Positions 43,871 to 52,533 of a stretch of DNA of 64,000 nt are shown one piece after another. The notes below the pieces were generated by a model. That model did not search any database. It saw only the letters and a program-made list of their open reading frames with translations, and was not told where the DNA came from. The translations under genes and the position numbers were made by a program. The DNA is taken from contig CBDASJ010000012.1 of assembly GCA_965199555.1 (NCBI GenBank), positions 1 to 64,000 of the forward strand, given 5' to 3'. Within the stretch, counting starts at the first letter, position 1. The number at the start of each line of letters is the position of its first letter. The DNA comes from LMUY01 sp965199555. Its GTDB lineage: Bacteria > Pseudomonadota > Alphaproteobacteria > Acetobacterales > Acetobacteraceae.

Positions 43871-44755
43871 ATGGCAAACCAACTCACGTCCGGCAAGCGC
43901 GTCCAAATCCTCTCCATGCTCTGCGAGGGCAGTTCCATGCGGTCGATCTCCCGCGTGGCGGACGTGTCGATCAACACCGTTTCGGCACTGCTGGTGTCCG
44001 CCGGGAAAGCCTGCGCCAAGCACCACGATGAAGCCGTGCGGGACGTCCGCAGCCAGCGCATCCAGGCCGACGAAATCTGGAGCTTCTGCTACGCCAAGGA
44101 GAAGAACGTCGCGCTGGCCAAGGCCGCTCCGGAGGATGCGGGCGACGTATGGACCTGGACCGCACTGGACGCCGACAACAAGCTCATCGTGTCCTATCTG
44201 GTCGGCGGCCGGGACGCCGAATACGCCAACGACTTCATGCAGGACGTGGCCAGCCGTCTGGCGCACCGGGTGCAGCTAACGACCGATGGTCACCGGCCGT
44301 ATCTGCAAGCGGTAGAGGGGGCCTTCGGTGCCGACATCGATTATGCCGTGCTCATCAAGCATTACGGTGAGCCGGCCGGCTCCGTGGGCCGCTACAGCCC
44401 CGGCGAATGCACCGGGATCGACCTGCGCCGAGTCGAGGGTCGTCCCGCGCTGTCGCACGTCAGCACCAGCTACGTGGAGCGGCAGAATCTCACGATGCGG
44501 ATGTCCATGCGTCGGTTCACACGGCTGACGAGCGCCTTCTCCAAGAAGGTCGAGAACCACGAGCACATGGTTGCCCTCTACACCACCTGGTATAACTTCG
44601 TGCGGCAACACAAGACTCTGCGGTGCAGCCCGGCGATGGCGGCTGGTCTGTCCACGACGTTGTGGAGCATGGAGGATGTGGTGGCGCTGATCGATGCCCA
44701 TGCGGGGCCGGCGAAGAAGCGTGGACCTTACAAGCCGCGGGCGAAGGCGGCGTAA
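43871..44755 (+). CDS. IS1-like DDE transposase
   Basis: A 294-residue transposase in one frame. An N-terminal helix-turn-helix region (GKRVQILSMLCEGSSMRSIS, VSINTVSALL) is followed by a DDE domain: Asp67 in QADEIW, Asp139 in LTTDGH and Glu203 in YVERQN, and the tail HKTLRCSPAMAAGLS. Such single-frame proteins are commonly labelled IS1 family in alphaproteobacteria. TTGACC-N17-TATGAA at 43837-43865 may be its promoter, giving a nearly leaderless message. It is the likely mover of the 4.2-kb element. Confidence 0.85.
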   Translation: MANQLTSGKRVQILSMLCEGSSMRSISRVADVSINTVSALLVSAGKACAKHHDEAVRDVRSQRIQADEIWSFCYAKEKNVALAKAAPEDAGDVWTWTALDADNKLIVSYLVGGRDAEYANDFMQDVASRLAHRVQLTTDGHRPYLQAVEGAFGADIDYAVLIKHYGEPAGSVGRYSPGECTGIDLRRVEGRPALSHVSTSYVERQNLTMRMSMRRFTRLTSAFSKKVENHEHMVALYTTWYNFVRQHKTLRCSPAMAAGLSTTLWSMEDVVALIDAHAGPAKKRGPYKPRAKAA

Positions 44756-44775
44756 CAGCAGAAGGACGGCATTAT

Positions 44776-45252
44776 ATGGGAATGATTGATCTGAGTGACG
44801 TTGAGGTGGGTCTAGTCGTCTTTTTAGATGTAGACGTTTTGAAACGATCCGGCCGGTGTCGCTGCAGCGCATGGCTTACGTCCGACAAAGATCACGCAAT
44901 TGATGACCCGCATTATTTCCTGATCCTGAAATTTATCGACGACGAAGAGGGATGGTTGATGGTTCCTCTATCAGCACATGACGGCCCAAATAGAGGCAGG
45001 CTTGATCCAAATCTGAAATCCGGGTTTCAGGATCAATGGGCAAAAGAAGATTCCTTCTACTACCAAAGGCAGTTCTGGAAAGCTCACACCGACATAATCG
45101 TAGAAGCCTCGTTCAGGGATCATAGTCTTAAGGGTGATCGCCGACACTATGCCATCGGAAAGGCTGACGAGATCGAGACCATTATAGCTTGGAGCACGGC
45201 AAACCGTAACCTGTTCCGTATCATGAACGTTCCAGGTAAACTGCCCTCCTAA
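44776..45252 (+). CDS. Hypothetical passenger protein, 158 residues
   Basis: Lies just inside the right end of the transposon, 20 bases after the transposase. ATG at 44776 with AAGGA upstream. The sequence (MGMIDLSDVEVGLVVFLDVD; HYFLILKFIDDEEGWLMVPLS; RHYAIGKADEIETIIAWSTA) suggests a compact alpha/beta fold, reminiscent of small SH3-barrel toxin-like proteins (VLKRSG...HYFLIL). No family is firmly recognised. GC content is lower than in the surrounding chromosome. Confidence 0.6.
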   Translation: MGMIDLSDVEVGLVVFLDVDVLKRSGRCRCSAWLTSDKDHAIDDPHYFLILKFIDDEEGWLMVPLSAHDGPNRGRLDPNLKSGFQDQWAKEDSFYYQRQFWKAHTDIIVEASFRDHSLKGDRRHYAIGKADEIETIIAWSTANRNLFRIMNVPGKLPS

Positions 45253-45280
45253 TTTCAAACTGAGACACTACCCGCTTGCC
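45248..45280 (+). repeat. Right inverted end and 9-bp duplication of the transposon
   Basis: CCTAATTTCAAACTGAGACA(CTA) at 45248-45270 is the inverse of the left end with one mismatch; the stop region of the 158-residue gene overlaps it. CCGCTTGCC at 45272-45280 is the right copy of the target duplication. Confidence 0.8.
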
Positions 45281-45312
45281 CCTTGGCGGCGGCCCCTCCA
45301 TCTGTCTGGGCC

Positions 45313-45726
45313 ATGCTGCATCTGATGAAACTCTGTGTCGGGGTTCGCGACCCGGCGGAGCTGCGCGCATACCAGGCCGCACGCCTGGCCGCCGGCATGC
45401 CGCTGCAGCATTTGACCCGCCACTTGCCACGCCGGGCGCAGGAGCTGCTGGACGGCGGCTCGCTCTACTGGGTGATCGACGGCATCATGCTGGTGCGGCA
45501 GCGCATCGTCCGGCTGGACCCGGCCACCCGCGCCGACGGCAGTGCCTGCGCCGCCATCGGCCTTGATCCCGCGGTGGTCGCCGTCGCCGGGCGGCCGGTG
45601 CGGGCGTTCCAAGGCTGGCGCTACCTGCGCGGGGAGGACGCGCCGGACGACCTGGCCGCCGATACGGACGAGGCCCGGATGCCGCACGCCTTGGCCCAGC
45701 GCTTGCGCGAGTTGTGCCTGCTGTAG
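45313..45726 (+). CDS. DUF1489 family protein
   Basis: A 137-residue alphaproteobacterial protein of unknown function, recognised from MLHLMKLCVGVRDPAELRAY near the start and GGSLYWVIDGIMLVRQRI and GWRYLRGEDAP further on. ATG at 45313 matches family length. The transposon ends 33 bases upstream and may have separated it from its original promoter region shared with aapJ. Confidence 0.85.
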   Translation: MLHLMKLCVGVRDPAELRAYQAARLAAGMPLQHLTRHLPRRAQELLDGGSLYWVIDGIMLVRQRIVRLDPATRADGSACAAIGLDPAVVAVAGRPVRAFQGWRYLRGEDAPDDLAADTDEARMPHALAQRLRELCLL

Positions 45727-45736
45727 AGGCCGCCTG

Positions 45737-46126
45737 TCAGGCCGGGCGGCGATCCACCGCCGGCAGGTTGGACGCGAAGCAGATCAGGTTGTCGTCGGGG
45801 TCGCTGACGATCAGGCTGCGCATGGCCCAGGGTTCGTCGCGCGGTGCCTGCCAGATGCGGGCACCGGCCGGGTGCAGCGACCTGTGCAAGGCGTCCACGT
45901 CCGGGACTTCGATGAACGCGCTGAGCAGCGCTTCGCCCGCGCTGTGGTCGATAACCGGACGGGTGACGTGGCGAAGGGCGAGGATGGCCGCGTCGCGCGC
46001 CACGTGGGCGTAGAACGGCACCTCGCCGTAAACGAACAAAGGCCGGAAGCCCAACGGGCCGGTGTAGTAGTCGAGCGCCGTTTGGAAGTGTGTGACGAAC
46101 ACGTTCGGGATGGCCTGATGCAACAT
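45737..46126 (-). CDS. Glyoxalase/bleomycin-resistance (VOC) family protein
   Basis: A 129-residue single VOC domain (two beta-alpha-beta-beta-beta modules): NVFVTHFQTALDYYTGPLGF at the start, then ARDAAILALRH and the second half VDALHRSLHPAGARIW, SLIVSDPDDNLICFA. Metal-ligand positions His/Glu are partly visible, so it may be an enzyme or a binding protein; the substrate is unknown. It ends 11 bases from the DUF1489 stop (convergent). Confidence 0.8.
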   Translation of the reverse strand: MLHQAIPNVFVTHFQTALDYYTGPLGFRPLFVYGEVPFYAHVARDAAILALRHVTRPVIDHSAGEALLSAFIEVPDVDALHRSLHPAGARIWQAPRDEPWAMRSLIVSDPDDNLICFASNLPAVDRRPA

Positions 46127-46145
46127 CGGTCAGCCTCCGTTTCGG

Positions 46146-46667
46146 TTATCGCGGCAGCCGCCGTGGCGGTCGGGCGGTCCGCGGCGCGTTGGCGGCCAGC
46201 AGGGTCAGCAGCCCGGCCAGGATCTCGCCCGGCGGGGGCGGGCAGCCGCGCACCAGCAGGTCCACCGGCACCGACCCGCCGACGCCGCCATGCACGGCGT
46301 AGCTGCCCTTGAAGACGCCGCCATCCACCGCGCAATCGCCCACCGCCACCACCCATTTCGGGTCCGGCATCGCGGCGAACGCCTGGGCCAGCGCTTCCTG
46401 CGAATTGGCGGTCAGCGGCCCGGTGGCGAGCAGCACATCCGCCTGCCGTGGGGAGCGGACGAAGCGCAGGCCGAAGCGCTCCAGCTCGTAAACCGGCCCG
46501 CTCAGCGCCGCCAGCTCGCGCGTGCAGCCGCCGCAGCCGCCGGTCGGCACGTGCAACAGCGCCAGGCTGCGGCCCAGCCGGGTTTGCGCCGCCGCGTCCA
46601 GCCGCGCTGCCAATGCGGCCACGCTTTCGGCGACGGGCTCCGGCATCGGTTCCGCCAGGGTTGTCAT
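46146..46667 (-). CDS. Hydrogenase-4-like small subunit (NuoB/HyfI type)
   Basis: A 173-residue iron-sulfur subunit homologous to complex-I NuoB and group-4 hydrogenase small subunits. Four cysteines for one [4Fe-4S] cluster are present: Cys45 and Cys48 in GGCGGC, Cys112 in VGDCAVDGG and Cys142 in VRGCPPPP. So the N2-type cluster is kept, although the large subunit lacks NiFe ligands. It is the last gene of the unit and overlaps the large-subunit stop by four bases. Confidence 0.85.
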   Translation of the reverse strand: MTTLAEPMPEPVAESVAALAARLDAAAQTRLGRSLALLHVPTGGCGGCTRELAALSGPVYELERFGLRFVRSPRQADVLLATGPLTANSQEALAQAFAAMPDPKWVVAVGDCAVDGGVFKGSYAVHGGVGGSVPVDLLVRGCPPPPGEILAGLLTLLAANAPRTARPPRRLPR

Positions 46668-48106
46668 AGGTCCATCCCCGACCGGGCGCAGGCGAAGGAA
46701 CGGTCGATCAACGCCAGCTCGTCCAGCGGCGCCCCGACGGACGCGGCCTCCTGCACCGGCAACAGCCGCCAACTCGGGTCGGAAGCGAAGGCGCTGGCGA
46801 TCAGCCCGGCATCCAGCCGCAACCAGTGCCAGGCCGCGCCGCGCGGGCTTTCCGCCACGGCAAGGCCCTCGCCGCTGCCGCTCGGCAGCGGCTGGCTGAC
46901 GCCGCCCGGCGGCAGGGAGCCGAGCCAATCCCGCACCAGGTCCAGGCTGACCGCGATCTCCCGCAGGCGCAGGCGCAAGCGGGCCGCCACGTCGCCGCCG
47001 GGCAGCGTCGGCGGCGCCGCGGCGGGATAGGGCGGATAGCCGGGGCTTTGCCGCGCATCGGCCGCGCTGCCGGACGCCCGCCCCACGATGCCGGGCGGCA
47101 CGAAGGCGGCCAGCGCCGCCCCCGGCACCACGCCGACGCCTTCGCCCAAACGCCCGGGCACCAGGGCCGCCATCTCGCCAGCCAGGGCGTCGGCGGCGAA
47201 GCGCAACGCGGCGGCGCCGTTTGGCAGGATGTCCCCGGCCAGGCCGCCCGGCACAATGCAGTCCATCATCATCCGGTGGCCAAAGGCGGCATGGGCGGCG
47301 CGCAAGGTTTGTTCGCGGTGCCAGGCTAGCCGGCCGGCCAGCCGCGGCCGTGCGTCGCAGGCCGCTGCCAGATCGCCCAGATGGGTGGCGATCCGCTCCA
47401 CCTCCGCCATCACGCCGCGCAGCATGGTGGCGCGCGGCGGTGCTTCCACCTCCAGCGCCGCTTCCGCCGCGCGGGCAAACGCCACGCTGTGCGCCACGGT
47501 GGCGTCGGCGGACAGGCGGGCGGCGAAGCGGGCCGCCGCCCGCGGCGACTTCCCGCGCATCAGCAGCAGCGAGCCCTTGTGCGCGTAGCCCAGCCGCCAT
47601 TCGACGCTGGCAGCCACTTCCCCGGCGGCGTGCACGCGCCGATGCGCCGGTTCGGCGGGAAAACCGATCACCGGGCCGAGCGGGATCTGCATCAGCTCGC
47701 CCGCCGAACGGAACGCGTATTCGGTGTCCCCGCGCGCCGGGTCGTGGCGGGCCGCGAGCGGGTGGGCGACGGCCCAGCGCCCATGGTCGAGCCAGGGCCG
47801 AGGGTCCAGCCCGCCCTGTGCCCGGTGGCCCCACAGATCATGGACGGTGCGCTCCATCAGCGAGGCGGCGGCGAAGCGGGGCGACAGCGCCGGGTACTCG
47901 CCGTCCCGCACCGCGGTAGAGGCCAGCAGGACCTGGCCGGAGGCGCTGGCGAACAGCGCGTATACCGCTTCCGTGTCGGCCCACAGCGCGTGCAGCGCCA
48001 CGCCGTCGGGCGACAGCGCGGCCCAATGCTCGGTCGGCAGGATGTATCGCGGCCACGGCCGGCAAGGCACGGAAGGCGACGCCCGGATGATGTCGCCGCT
48101 GCTCAC
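46664..48106 (-). CDS. Hydrogenase-like large subunit without NiFe ligands (HyfG/NuoCD type)
   Basis: A 480-residue fusion of a NuoC-like N-terminal domain (ERTVHDLWGHRAQGGLDPRP) and a NuoD/HycE-like catalytic domain (VEWRLGYAHKGSLLLMRGKS, AEVERIATHLGDLAAACDAR). In true group-4 NiFe hydrogenases the metal is held by two CxxC motifs. Here the first region reads RLSADATVAHS and the C-terminus LALIDRSFACARSGMDL; no CxxC pair exists anywhere. So it is not expected to bind NiFe or make hydrogen. GTG start at 48106 overlaps the upstream stop by four bases. Confidence 0.82.
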   Translation of the reverse strand: MSSGDIIRASPSVPCRPWPRYILPTEHWAALSPDGVALHALWADTEAVYALFASASGQVLLASTAVRDGEYPALSPRFAAASLMERTVHDLWGHRAQGGLDPRPWLDHGRWAVAHPLAARHDPARGDTEYAFRSAGELMQIPLGPVIGFPAEPAHRRVHAAGEVAASVEWRLGYAHKGSLLLMRGKSPRAAARFAARLSADATVAHSVAFARAAEAALEVEAPPRATMLRGVMAEVERIATHLGDLAAACDARPRLAGRLAWHREQTLRAAHAAFGHRMMMDCIVPGGLAGDILPNGAAALRFAADALAGEMAALVPGRLGEGVGVVPGAALAAFVPPGIVGRASGSAADARQSPGYPPYPAAAPPTLPGGDVAARLRLRLREIAVSLDLVRDWLGSLPPGGVSQPLPSGSGEGLAVAESPRGAAWHWLRLDAGLIASAFASDPSWRLLPVQEAASVGAPLDELALIDRSFACARSGMDL

Positions 48107-49305
48107 CGGGCGGCCGCCGCGATGCCCTGGATCCAGGCGGTGATCGCCGGCGGCATGGCCCACGCCCCCAGCAGCGTCAGCCCGACGCCGACCCAGCCCA
48201 GCCGCACGCCCGCGCCGGCCGGCGGCAGGCTGCGCAGGGCCAACGCCGCCACGCCGAACAGCGCGCAAGCCAGCAGCACGGCTACCGGAGCATTCCGGCC
48301 GGCCGCACCCGTCACCAGGGCAAAGCCGCTGGCGAACACGCCCAGCGGCGGCAGCCCGGCCAGCGTGGCCAGGCCCAGCCGCGACCCGGTGGCCGCGGCG
48401 GTCAGCGCCAGGCAGCCCAGCGTCAGGTGCAGCAACCCGGCGGCTGTCGCCGCGGCGCCGCCGATGCCGAAGCCGACGAACACGGCGGCCACCACTGCCA
48501 GCCAGGCCGCCGGCACTGCAGCGTCGCGCGACCGCAGGCACAGCAGCGCCACGGCCAGCCCGGCCACGCCCACCGCCAGCAACAACCCCGCCGGCGTCAA
48601 CGCATGGACGTTGGCGTCCAGCACCCCGCGCAACCGCAACGCCACCACCAGCCAGGTGCCGCCCAGCGGCCCGCACAGCATCGCCAGCCCCCGCGGCAAC
48701 GCGACGGCGCGCAGCGCGCCACAAAGTGGCACCAGGACGCAGGATACGCCGGTTCCCAGCAGGACCAGGACAAAGCCGGTGCCCAGGGCCAAGCCGTTGG
48801 CGCGGCTGCCGGCTTCCGGCAGGGCGCTCCAGCTCAGCGCCGCCCAGCCACGCCCCAGCGCGGGAACCGCGCCGGCATACAGCAGCACGGTGCCAAACAA
48901 GGCCAACCCCATCCCCGCCGCGGTGGCGGCCAGCAACGGGCCGGGCGCCTCCGCCCGCAGGCTGAACACCGACGCCAGGCCGGCGCCGCCCAAGGCAGCC
49001 ACCGTGACGCCGGCGCCGTCCGACAGCAGGGCCAGACTCATTAACCCGACCAGCAGGGCGAGCGAGCGCGAACCTGGCTCCAACGCACTTGCCATGGCCC
49101 AGGCGAAGCCCGTCAGCACCAGCACGTGCACCACCAGCGGCTCCGGCAGCAGCCATCCGCCCGCGACGCTGCCGGTCCAGGGCAGGCTGGCGGCCAGCGC
49201 CAGAACAAGCACCGCGCAGCCGAGCGGCAAGCGCCACGCAACCGGCCCCCAAGGCAGCAGCGCGGCCAGCACCAACGGCAGCGCGATGCACAAGGCCGCA
49301 ATCAT
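48103..49305 (-). CDS. Hydrogenase-4-like antiporter-type membrane subunit (HyfF-like)
   Basis: A 400-residue protein with about 12-14 membrane segments, related to the Mrp-antiporter/NuoL-M-N group. It is shorter than canonical HyfF (about 520) and shows weak antiporter motifs; NVHALTPAGLLLAVGVAG and GRNAPVAVLLACALFG are in the C-terminal half. ATG at 49305 overlaps the HyfE-like stop by four bases. Identification relies on order in the cluster and hydrophobicity, so the exact subunit name is tentative. Confidence 0.7.
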   Translation of the reverse strand: MIAALCIALPLVLAALLPWGPVAWRLPLGCAVLVLALAASLPWTGSVAGGWLLPEPLVVHVLVLTGFAWAMASALEPGSRSLALLVGLMSLALLSDGAGVTVAALGGAGLASVFSLRAEAPGPLLAATAAGMGLALFGTVLLYAGAVPALGRGWAALSWSALPEAGSRANGLALGTGFVLVLLGTGVSCVLVPLCGALRAVALPRGLAMLCGPLGGTWLVVALRLRGVLDANVHALTPAGLLLAVGVAGLAVALLCLRSRDAAVPAAWLAVVAAVFVGFGIGGAAATAAGLLHLTLGCLALTAAATGSRLGLATLAGLPPLGVFASGFALVTGAAGRNAPVAVLLACALFGVAALALRSLPPAGAGVRLGWVGVGLTLLGAWAMPPAITAWIQGIAAAAR

Positions 49306-49835
49306 CGGCGCACCCACACCAGGCGGGCGCCATCCCGCACCACCATCAGCGCCAAAACCGCCAGGGCCAGCGTCAAGGCCGGGCGCAGCGGCAGGCCGGG
49401 CACCACCACCATGCCGAGCACCACGCCGTTCAGCAGCGACAGCACGCCGTACGGCCCCGGCAAGGCCGCGGCGCCCAGCAGCCCCAACAGCACGATGGCC
49501 AGCGGCACGCCCATCCCGTCGGACGCCGTGCTCGCGGTGGCCAGCACCACCAGCAGCAGCGCCGCGCACACCGCCAACACGGGAAAGGCGGCGCGGCCGG
49601 GCAGGGCCGGGCGGTTGAACCACAGCACCACGCCCTGCGCCGCCAGGACGGCGGCCACCAGAACCAGCGTCCAATCCGCCTGCAGTTCCATCTGGCACAA
49701 CGCCACCAGGCCGATGGCGAAGGACTGGGCGGCATAGGCGGCGGGTTGCAGCCCGCGCCCGGCCACCATGGCAAAGGACAGCAGCAGCGCGAACAGCCCC
49801 AGCAGCCGCGCCAGATCCAGCACCGCGGCAGTCAT
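49302..49835 (-). CDS. Hydrogenase-4 component E-like membrane subunit
   Basis: A 177-residue protein with about six membrane segments, matching HyfE in size and position (a NuoK-like C-terminal part). It begins MTAAVLDLARLLGLFALLLS. Overlaps its neighbours by four bases on each side, indicating tight stoichiometric expression. Confidence 0.75.
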   Translation of the reverse strand: MTAAVLDLARLLGLFALLLSFAMVAGRGLQPAAYAAQSFAIGLVALCQMELQADWTLVLVAAVLAAQGVVLWFNRPALPGRAAFPVLAVCAALLLVVLATASTASDGMGVPLAIVLLGLLGAAALPGPYGVLSLLNGVVLGMVVVPGLPLRPALTLALAVLALMVVRDGARLVWVRR

Positions 49836-50728
49836 GTCAGCCCTTGGCCGGCAAACAGGAACAGCACCGCTAGCAGCCCGAGCAGCACCGCCGCCCCCAT
49901 CAGCGGCCCGATCGCCACCTGCCCGGCCCGGTGCAGCAACGGCCCGGCCACGGCGCAGGCGGCGCCCAGCACCGCCAGCTTGGCGACCCAGGCGACCAGG
50001 CCGAGCGCCCAGTCCAGCGGACCGCCGCCGGGCAGCGCCAAGCCGCCGGGAAGCAGCAGCGCCGCCACCAGCGACAGCCACACCACCCGCCGCAGCGCAC
50101 GGGTCGCTTCGGTGGCGGCAGCGTGCCAGCCGGACGCGTCGCTGGCCGCGTCCTCGGCTTCCACCGCGACGGCCACGGCCACCAGGCCGGCGATTGCCAG
50201 CAGCAACGGCACGCCCGGCATCGCCCCGTCATGCAAGGAGGCCACGGCGGCATCCAGATTGGTGGTGCCGGCCACCAGCGCGACGGTGAATGCCACCAGC
50301 ACCACCGCGGGTTCGGCCAAGGCGGCCAGGCGCACGCTCCGCACCGCCGCCAGCCCGCCCGGCGCGGTGCCGGCATCGATCGCGGCCAGCACGCCCGCCG
50401 CGCGGGCCAGCCCGAGCAAGCCGGCGACCACCACCAAATCGCCCAGCGGCGCCGTGGCCATGCCAAGGGTAAAGCTCGGCACCAGCAGCGCGGCCACGGC
50501 GGTCGCCGCCAACGCCAGGGCGGGCACCCATTGCCCCCAGGCGGCGGTTCCTTCCGTCACCAGCGGCCGTTTGCGCAACAGCCGCCGCCAATCATGCCAT
50601 GGCTGGAAGATCGGCGGCCCGACCTGGCCGGCCAGCCGGGCGCGCCCGGCCGGAATCGCGCCGGCCAGCAGCAGGGCCATGCCCGCCATGGCCGGCCCGT
50701 GCAGCAGCAGGGCGACGAAGCCGGCCAC
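49832..50728 (-). CDS. Hydrogenase-4-like NuoH/HyfC membrane subunit
   Basis: A 298-residue homologue of complex-I NuoH and HyfC, with about eight membrane segments. The family's cytoplasmic loop is visible as GPPIFQPWHDWRRLLRKRPL, and a conserved acidic residue occurs in AALAEPAVVLV. GTG at 50728, three bases after the HyfB-like stop, is the best start. This subunit normally links electron transfer to ion pumping. Confidence 0.82.
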   Translation of the reverse strand: MAGFVALLLHGPAMAGMALLLAGAIPAGRARLAGQVGPPIFQPWHDWRRLLRKRPLVTEGTAAWGQWVPALALAATAVAALLVPSFTLGMATAPLGDLVVVAGLLGLARAAGVLAAIDAGTAPGGLAAVRSVRLAALAEPAVVLVAFTVALVAGTTNLDAAVASLHDGAMPGVPLLLAIAGLVAVAVAVEAEDAASDASGWHAAATEATRALRRVVWLSLVAALLLPGGLALPGGGPLDWALGLVAWVAKLAVLGAACAVAGPLLHRAGQVAIGPLMGAAVLLGLLAVLFLFAGQGLT

Positions 50729-50730
50729 GC

Positions 50731-52533
50731 TCAGGCCGACCCGATCACGGCAACCGCCAACAGCGCCAGCACGGCCAGCACCAGGATCGCCACCGCCGCC
50801 CGCCGTGGCGCCGGCACCGGCCACTCCGCTTCCAACCGCAGGCGGACGCGCGGCAAGGCCGGCATGCGGAACGGTTGGGCCGGCAGCATGGCGGCCAGCG
50901 CCGCCGGGTCCACCTGGGTCGCCGGGTCGCCGAACGGCATCCAGGCGGGCGGCGCGGTGAAGCCGTCTTCCCAGGGCAGCGCCAGTTGCGGGCCGGGCAG
51001 CCGGAAGCCGCGCGCCAACACCGCGATCAGGCCCAAACCCAGGCCGGCCAGCACCGTGATGCCAAGCGGCAGGTAGCCCGGCGTGTCGAGTTGTGTTCGC
51101 ACCCCGGCCCAGCCGCCCTGCCCGTCCAGCCCGGCCGACGTCACCCAATGCTGCGCCGCACCGGTCAGCCGCAGCGCCACGCCGGGGAACAGCCCCAACA
51201 AGCCGCACAGCCCGGCCAACCCCAGGATCGTGCCGCGCTGGGCTGCCCCGGCAGCATCGGTCGCGGCGGCGCGCGGCGAGCGGGGCCGGCCCAGAAACGC
51301 CACGCCGCCCATGCGGAGGGTCGCGGCGGCGCCGAAGCCGGCCGACAGCCCCAGCGTCGCCACGGTCGCCGCCACCGCCAGTTGCATGGATAGGCCGCCG
51401 ATCCGCGGCACCGCGAACAACGCCTGCAACAGCATCCAGGCGCTGCCGAAACCCGCACTCGGCGGCAGCAGGGCAAGGCTTGAGCCCGCCACCAGCATCC
51501 CGACGGCCACGACCGGCATGCGCGCGGCCAGACCGCCCAGCCGGTCCAGCGTTTCGCTGCCCGCCCCGATGGCCGCGGCCTCGGCGGACGCCGCGGCCAG
51601 GCTGGCGAACACCGTGTGGTTCAGCGCGTGCAACAGGGCGCCGCCCAGCGCCAAGGTGGCGAGCGGCAGCACGTCCGCGCTGCGGGCCACCGCCGCCACG
51701 CCAAGCCCCGCCAACATCCAGCCGCCCCCCTGCACCGCCAGCCCGGCCAGCACGCCGCCGAAGCCCGGCGCCCGCAGCGCCGCCACCATGCCGAACCCGG
51801 CGGACGCAGCGCCGACCAGCAGCAGCGGCAGTCCCCACCAGCCCGGCGTCGCCGGCCCGCAAAGGTCCGTCAGCAGCCGCACCGCCAAATACAGCCCGAT
51901 TGCCGGGGACAGCGCGGCAAGCGGCAAGCCCGAAGCGTGCCCGGCCAGGAACGGCCGGTGCCACGGCGCCCAACCGACCAGCGGCGCTAGGCCAAGCACC
52001 GTCAGCACCAGGACCGCCGCGGCGCGCAGCCCGTCCGGCGGGGCGGCGCGCATCAGGGCGAAGCTGGCGCCCGTTCCCATCGACAGCACCGCGACCGCCG
52101 CCGCCAGCAGGAACACCCCGGCCAGCGCCGGCAAGCGCGGCTGCCAGTTGGAACAAGCCAGCGCAAAGGCGGCAACCCCCAGCACGACGGTGCGCGCGTC
52201 CCCCGCCAGCACCACCAGCAGCGCCGCCGCCAGCAGGCCGGGCAGCGCCCCCGGCGCCGGGCGGCCGAGCCGGGCGCAGGCGGCGGCGAACCCGGCGATG
52301 GCCGGCAGCAGCACAAAGAACGCGGACAGCGGATCCACCGCCAGGCTGCCGCCGAGCAACTGCGACTGCCCGCCGGCAAACACCATCGCCAGCCCCAACA
52401 AACCCGCCAGCAGGCACAAGGCCGCGGTGGCCGGGGCGATCCCGCGCGGCGGCAGCAACGGCGCCGCGGCGGCCAGCAGGGCCAGCACGGCCGACACCCC
52501 CACCAGCAGCGGCAGCCCCACCAGCACCACCAT
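50731..52533 (-). CDS. Hydrogenase-4-like antiporter subunit (HyfB/NuoL type)
   Basis: A 600-residue polytopic protein of the proton-pumping antiporter class, about 14-16 membrane segments. Family features include GWAPWHRPFLAGHASGLPLAALSPAIGLYL, HALNHTVFASLAAAS and GFGSAWMLLQALF. A lysine usual in the broken helix is not obvious in the corresponding PWHRPFLAG stretch (Arg instead). ATG at 52533 shares its A with the stop of the aldo-keto reductase gene. Confidence 0.82.
   Translation of the reverse strand: MVVLVGLPLLVGVSAVLALLAAAAPLLPPRGIAPATAALCLLAGLLGLAMVFAGGQSQLLGGSLAVDPLSAFFVLLPAIAGFAAACARLGRPAPGALPGLLAAALLVVLAGDARTVVLGVAAFALACSNWQPRLPALAGVFLLAAAVAVLSMGTGASFALMRAAPPDGLRAAAVLVLTVLGLAPLVGWAPWHRPFLAGHASGLPLAALSPAIGLYLAVRLLTDLCGPATPGWWGLPLLLVGAASAGFGMVAALRAPGFGGVLAGLAVQGGGWMLAGLGVAAVARSADVLPLATLALGGALLHALNHTVFASLAAASAEAAAIGAGSETLDRLGGLAARMPVVAVGMLVAGSSLALLPPSAGFGSAWMLLQALFAVPRIGGLSMQLAVAATVATLGLSAGFGAAATLRMGGVAFLGRPRSPRAAATDAAGAAQRGTILGLAGLCGLLGLFPGVALRLTGAAQHWVTSAGLDGQGGWAGVRTQLDTPGYLPLGITVLAGLGLGLIAVLARGFRLPGPQLALPWEDGFTAPPAWMPFGDPATQVDPAALAAMLPAQPFRMPALPRVRLRLEAEWPVPAPRRAAVAILVLAVLALLAVAVIGSA

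Larger units (their letters stand above)
41051..45271. mobile_element. IS1-like transposon of ~4.2 kb with passenger genes
   Basis: Terminal inverted repeats are TAGTGTCTCAGTTTGAAACT(AGG) at 41053-41075 and its inverse at 45248-45270, one mismatch in 23. A 9-bp direct repeat CCGCTTGCC flanks the element. The DDE transposase inside resembles IS1-family single-frame enzymes, and 9-bp duplications are usual for that family. Contents: two small overlapping genes, a dead AAA ATPase gene with a nested IS5-type insertion, the transposase, and a 158-residue protein. Base composition of the passenger parts is clearly lower in GC than the chromosome. It separates divergent aapJ and the DUF1489 gene. 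Confidence 0.8.

Noticed and set aside
46664..48106. Calling the cluster a functional NiFe hydrogenase
   Set aside because: The large subunit has no CxxC motif at either end and no maturation genes are near.
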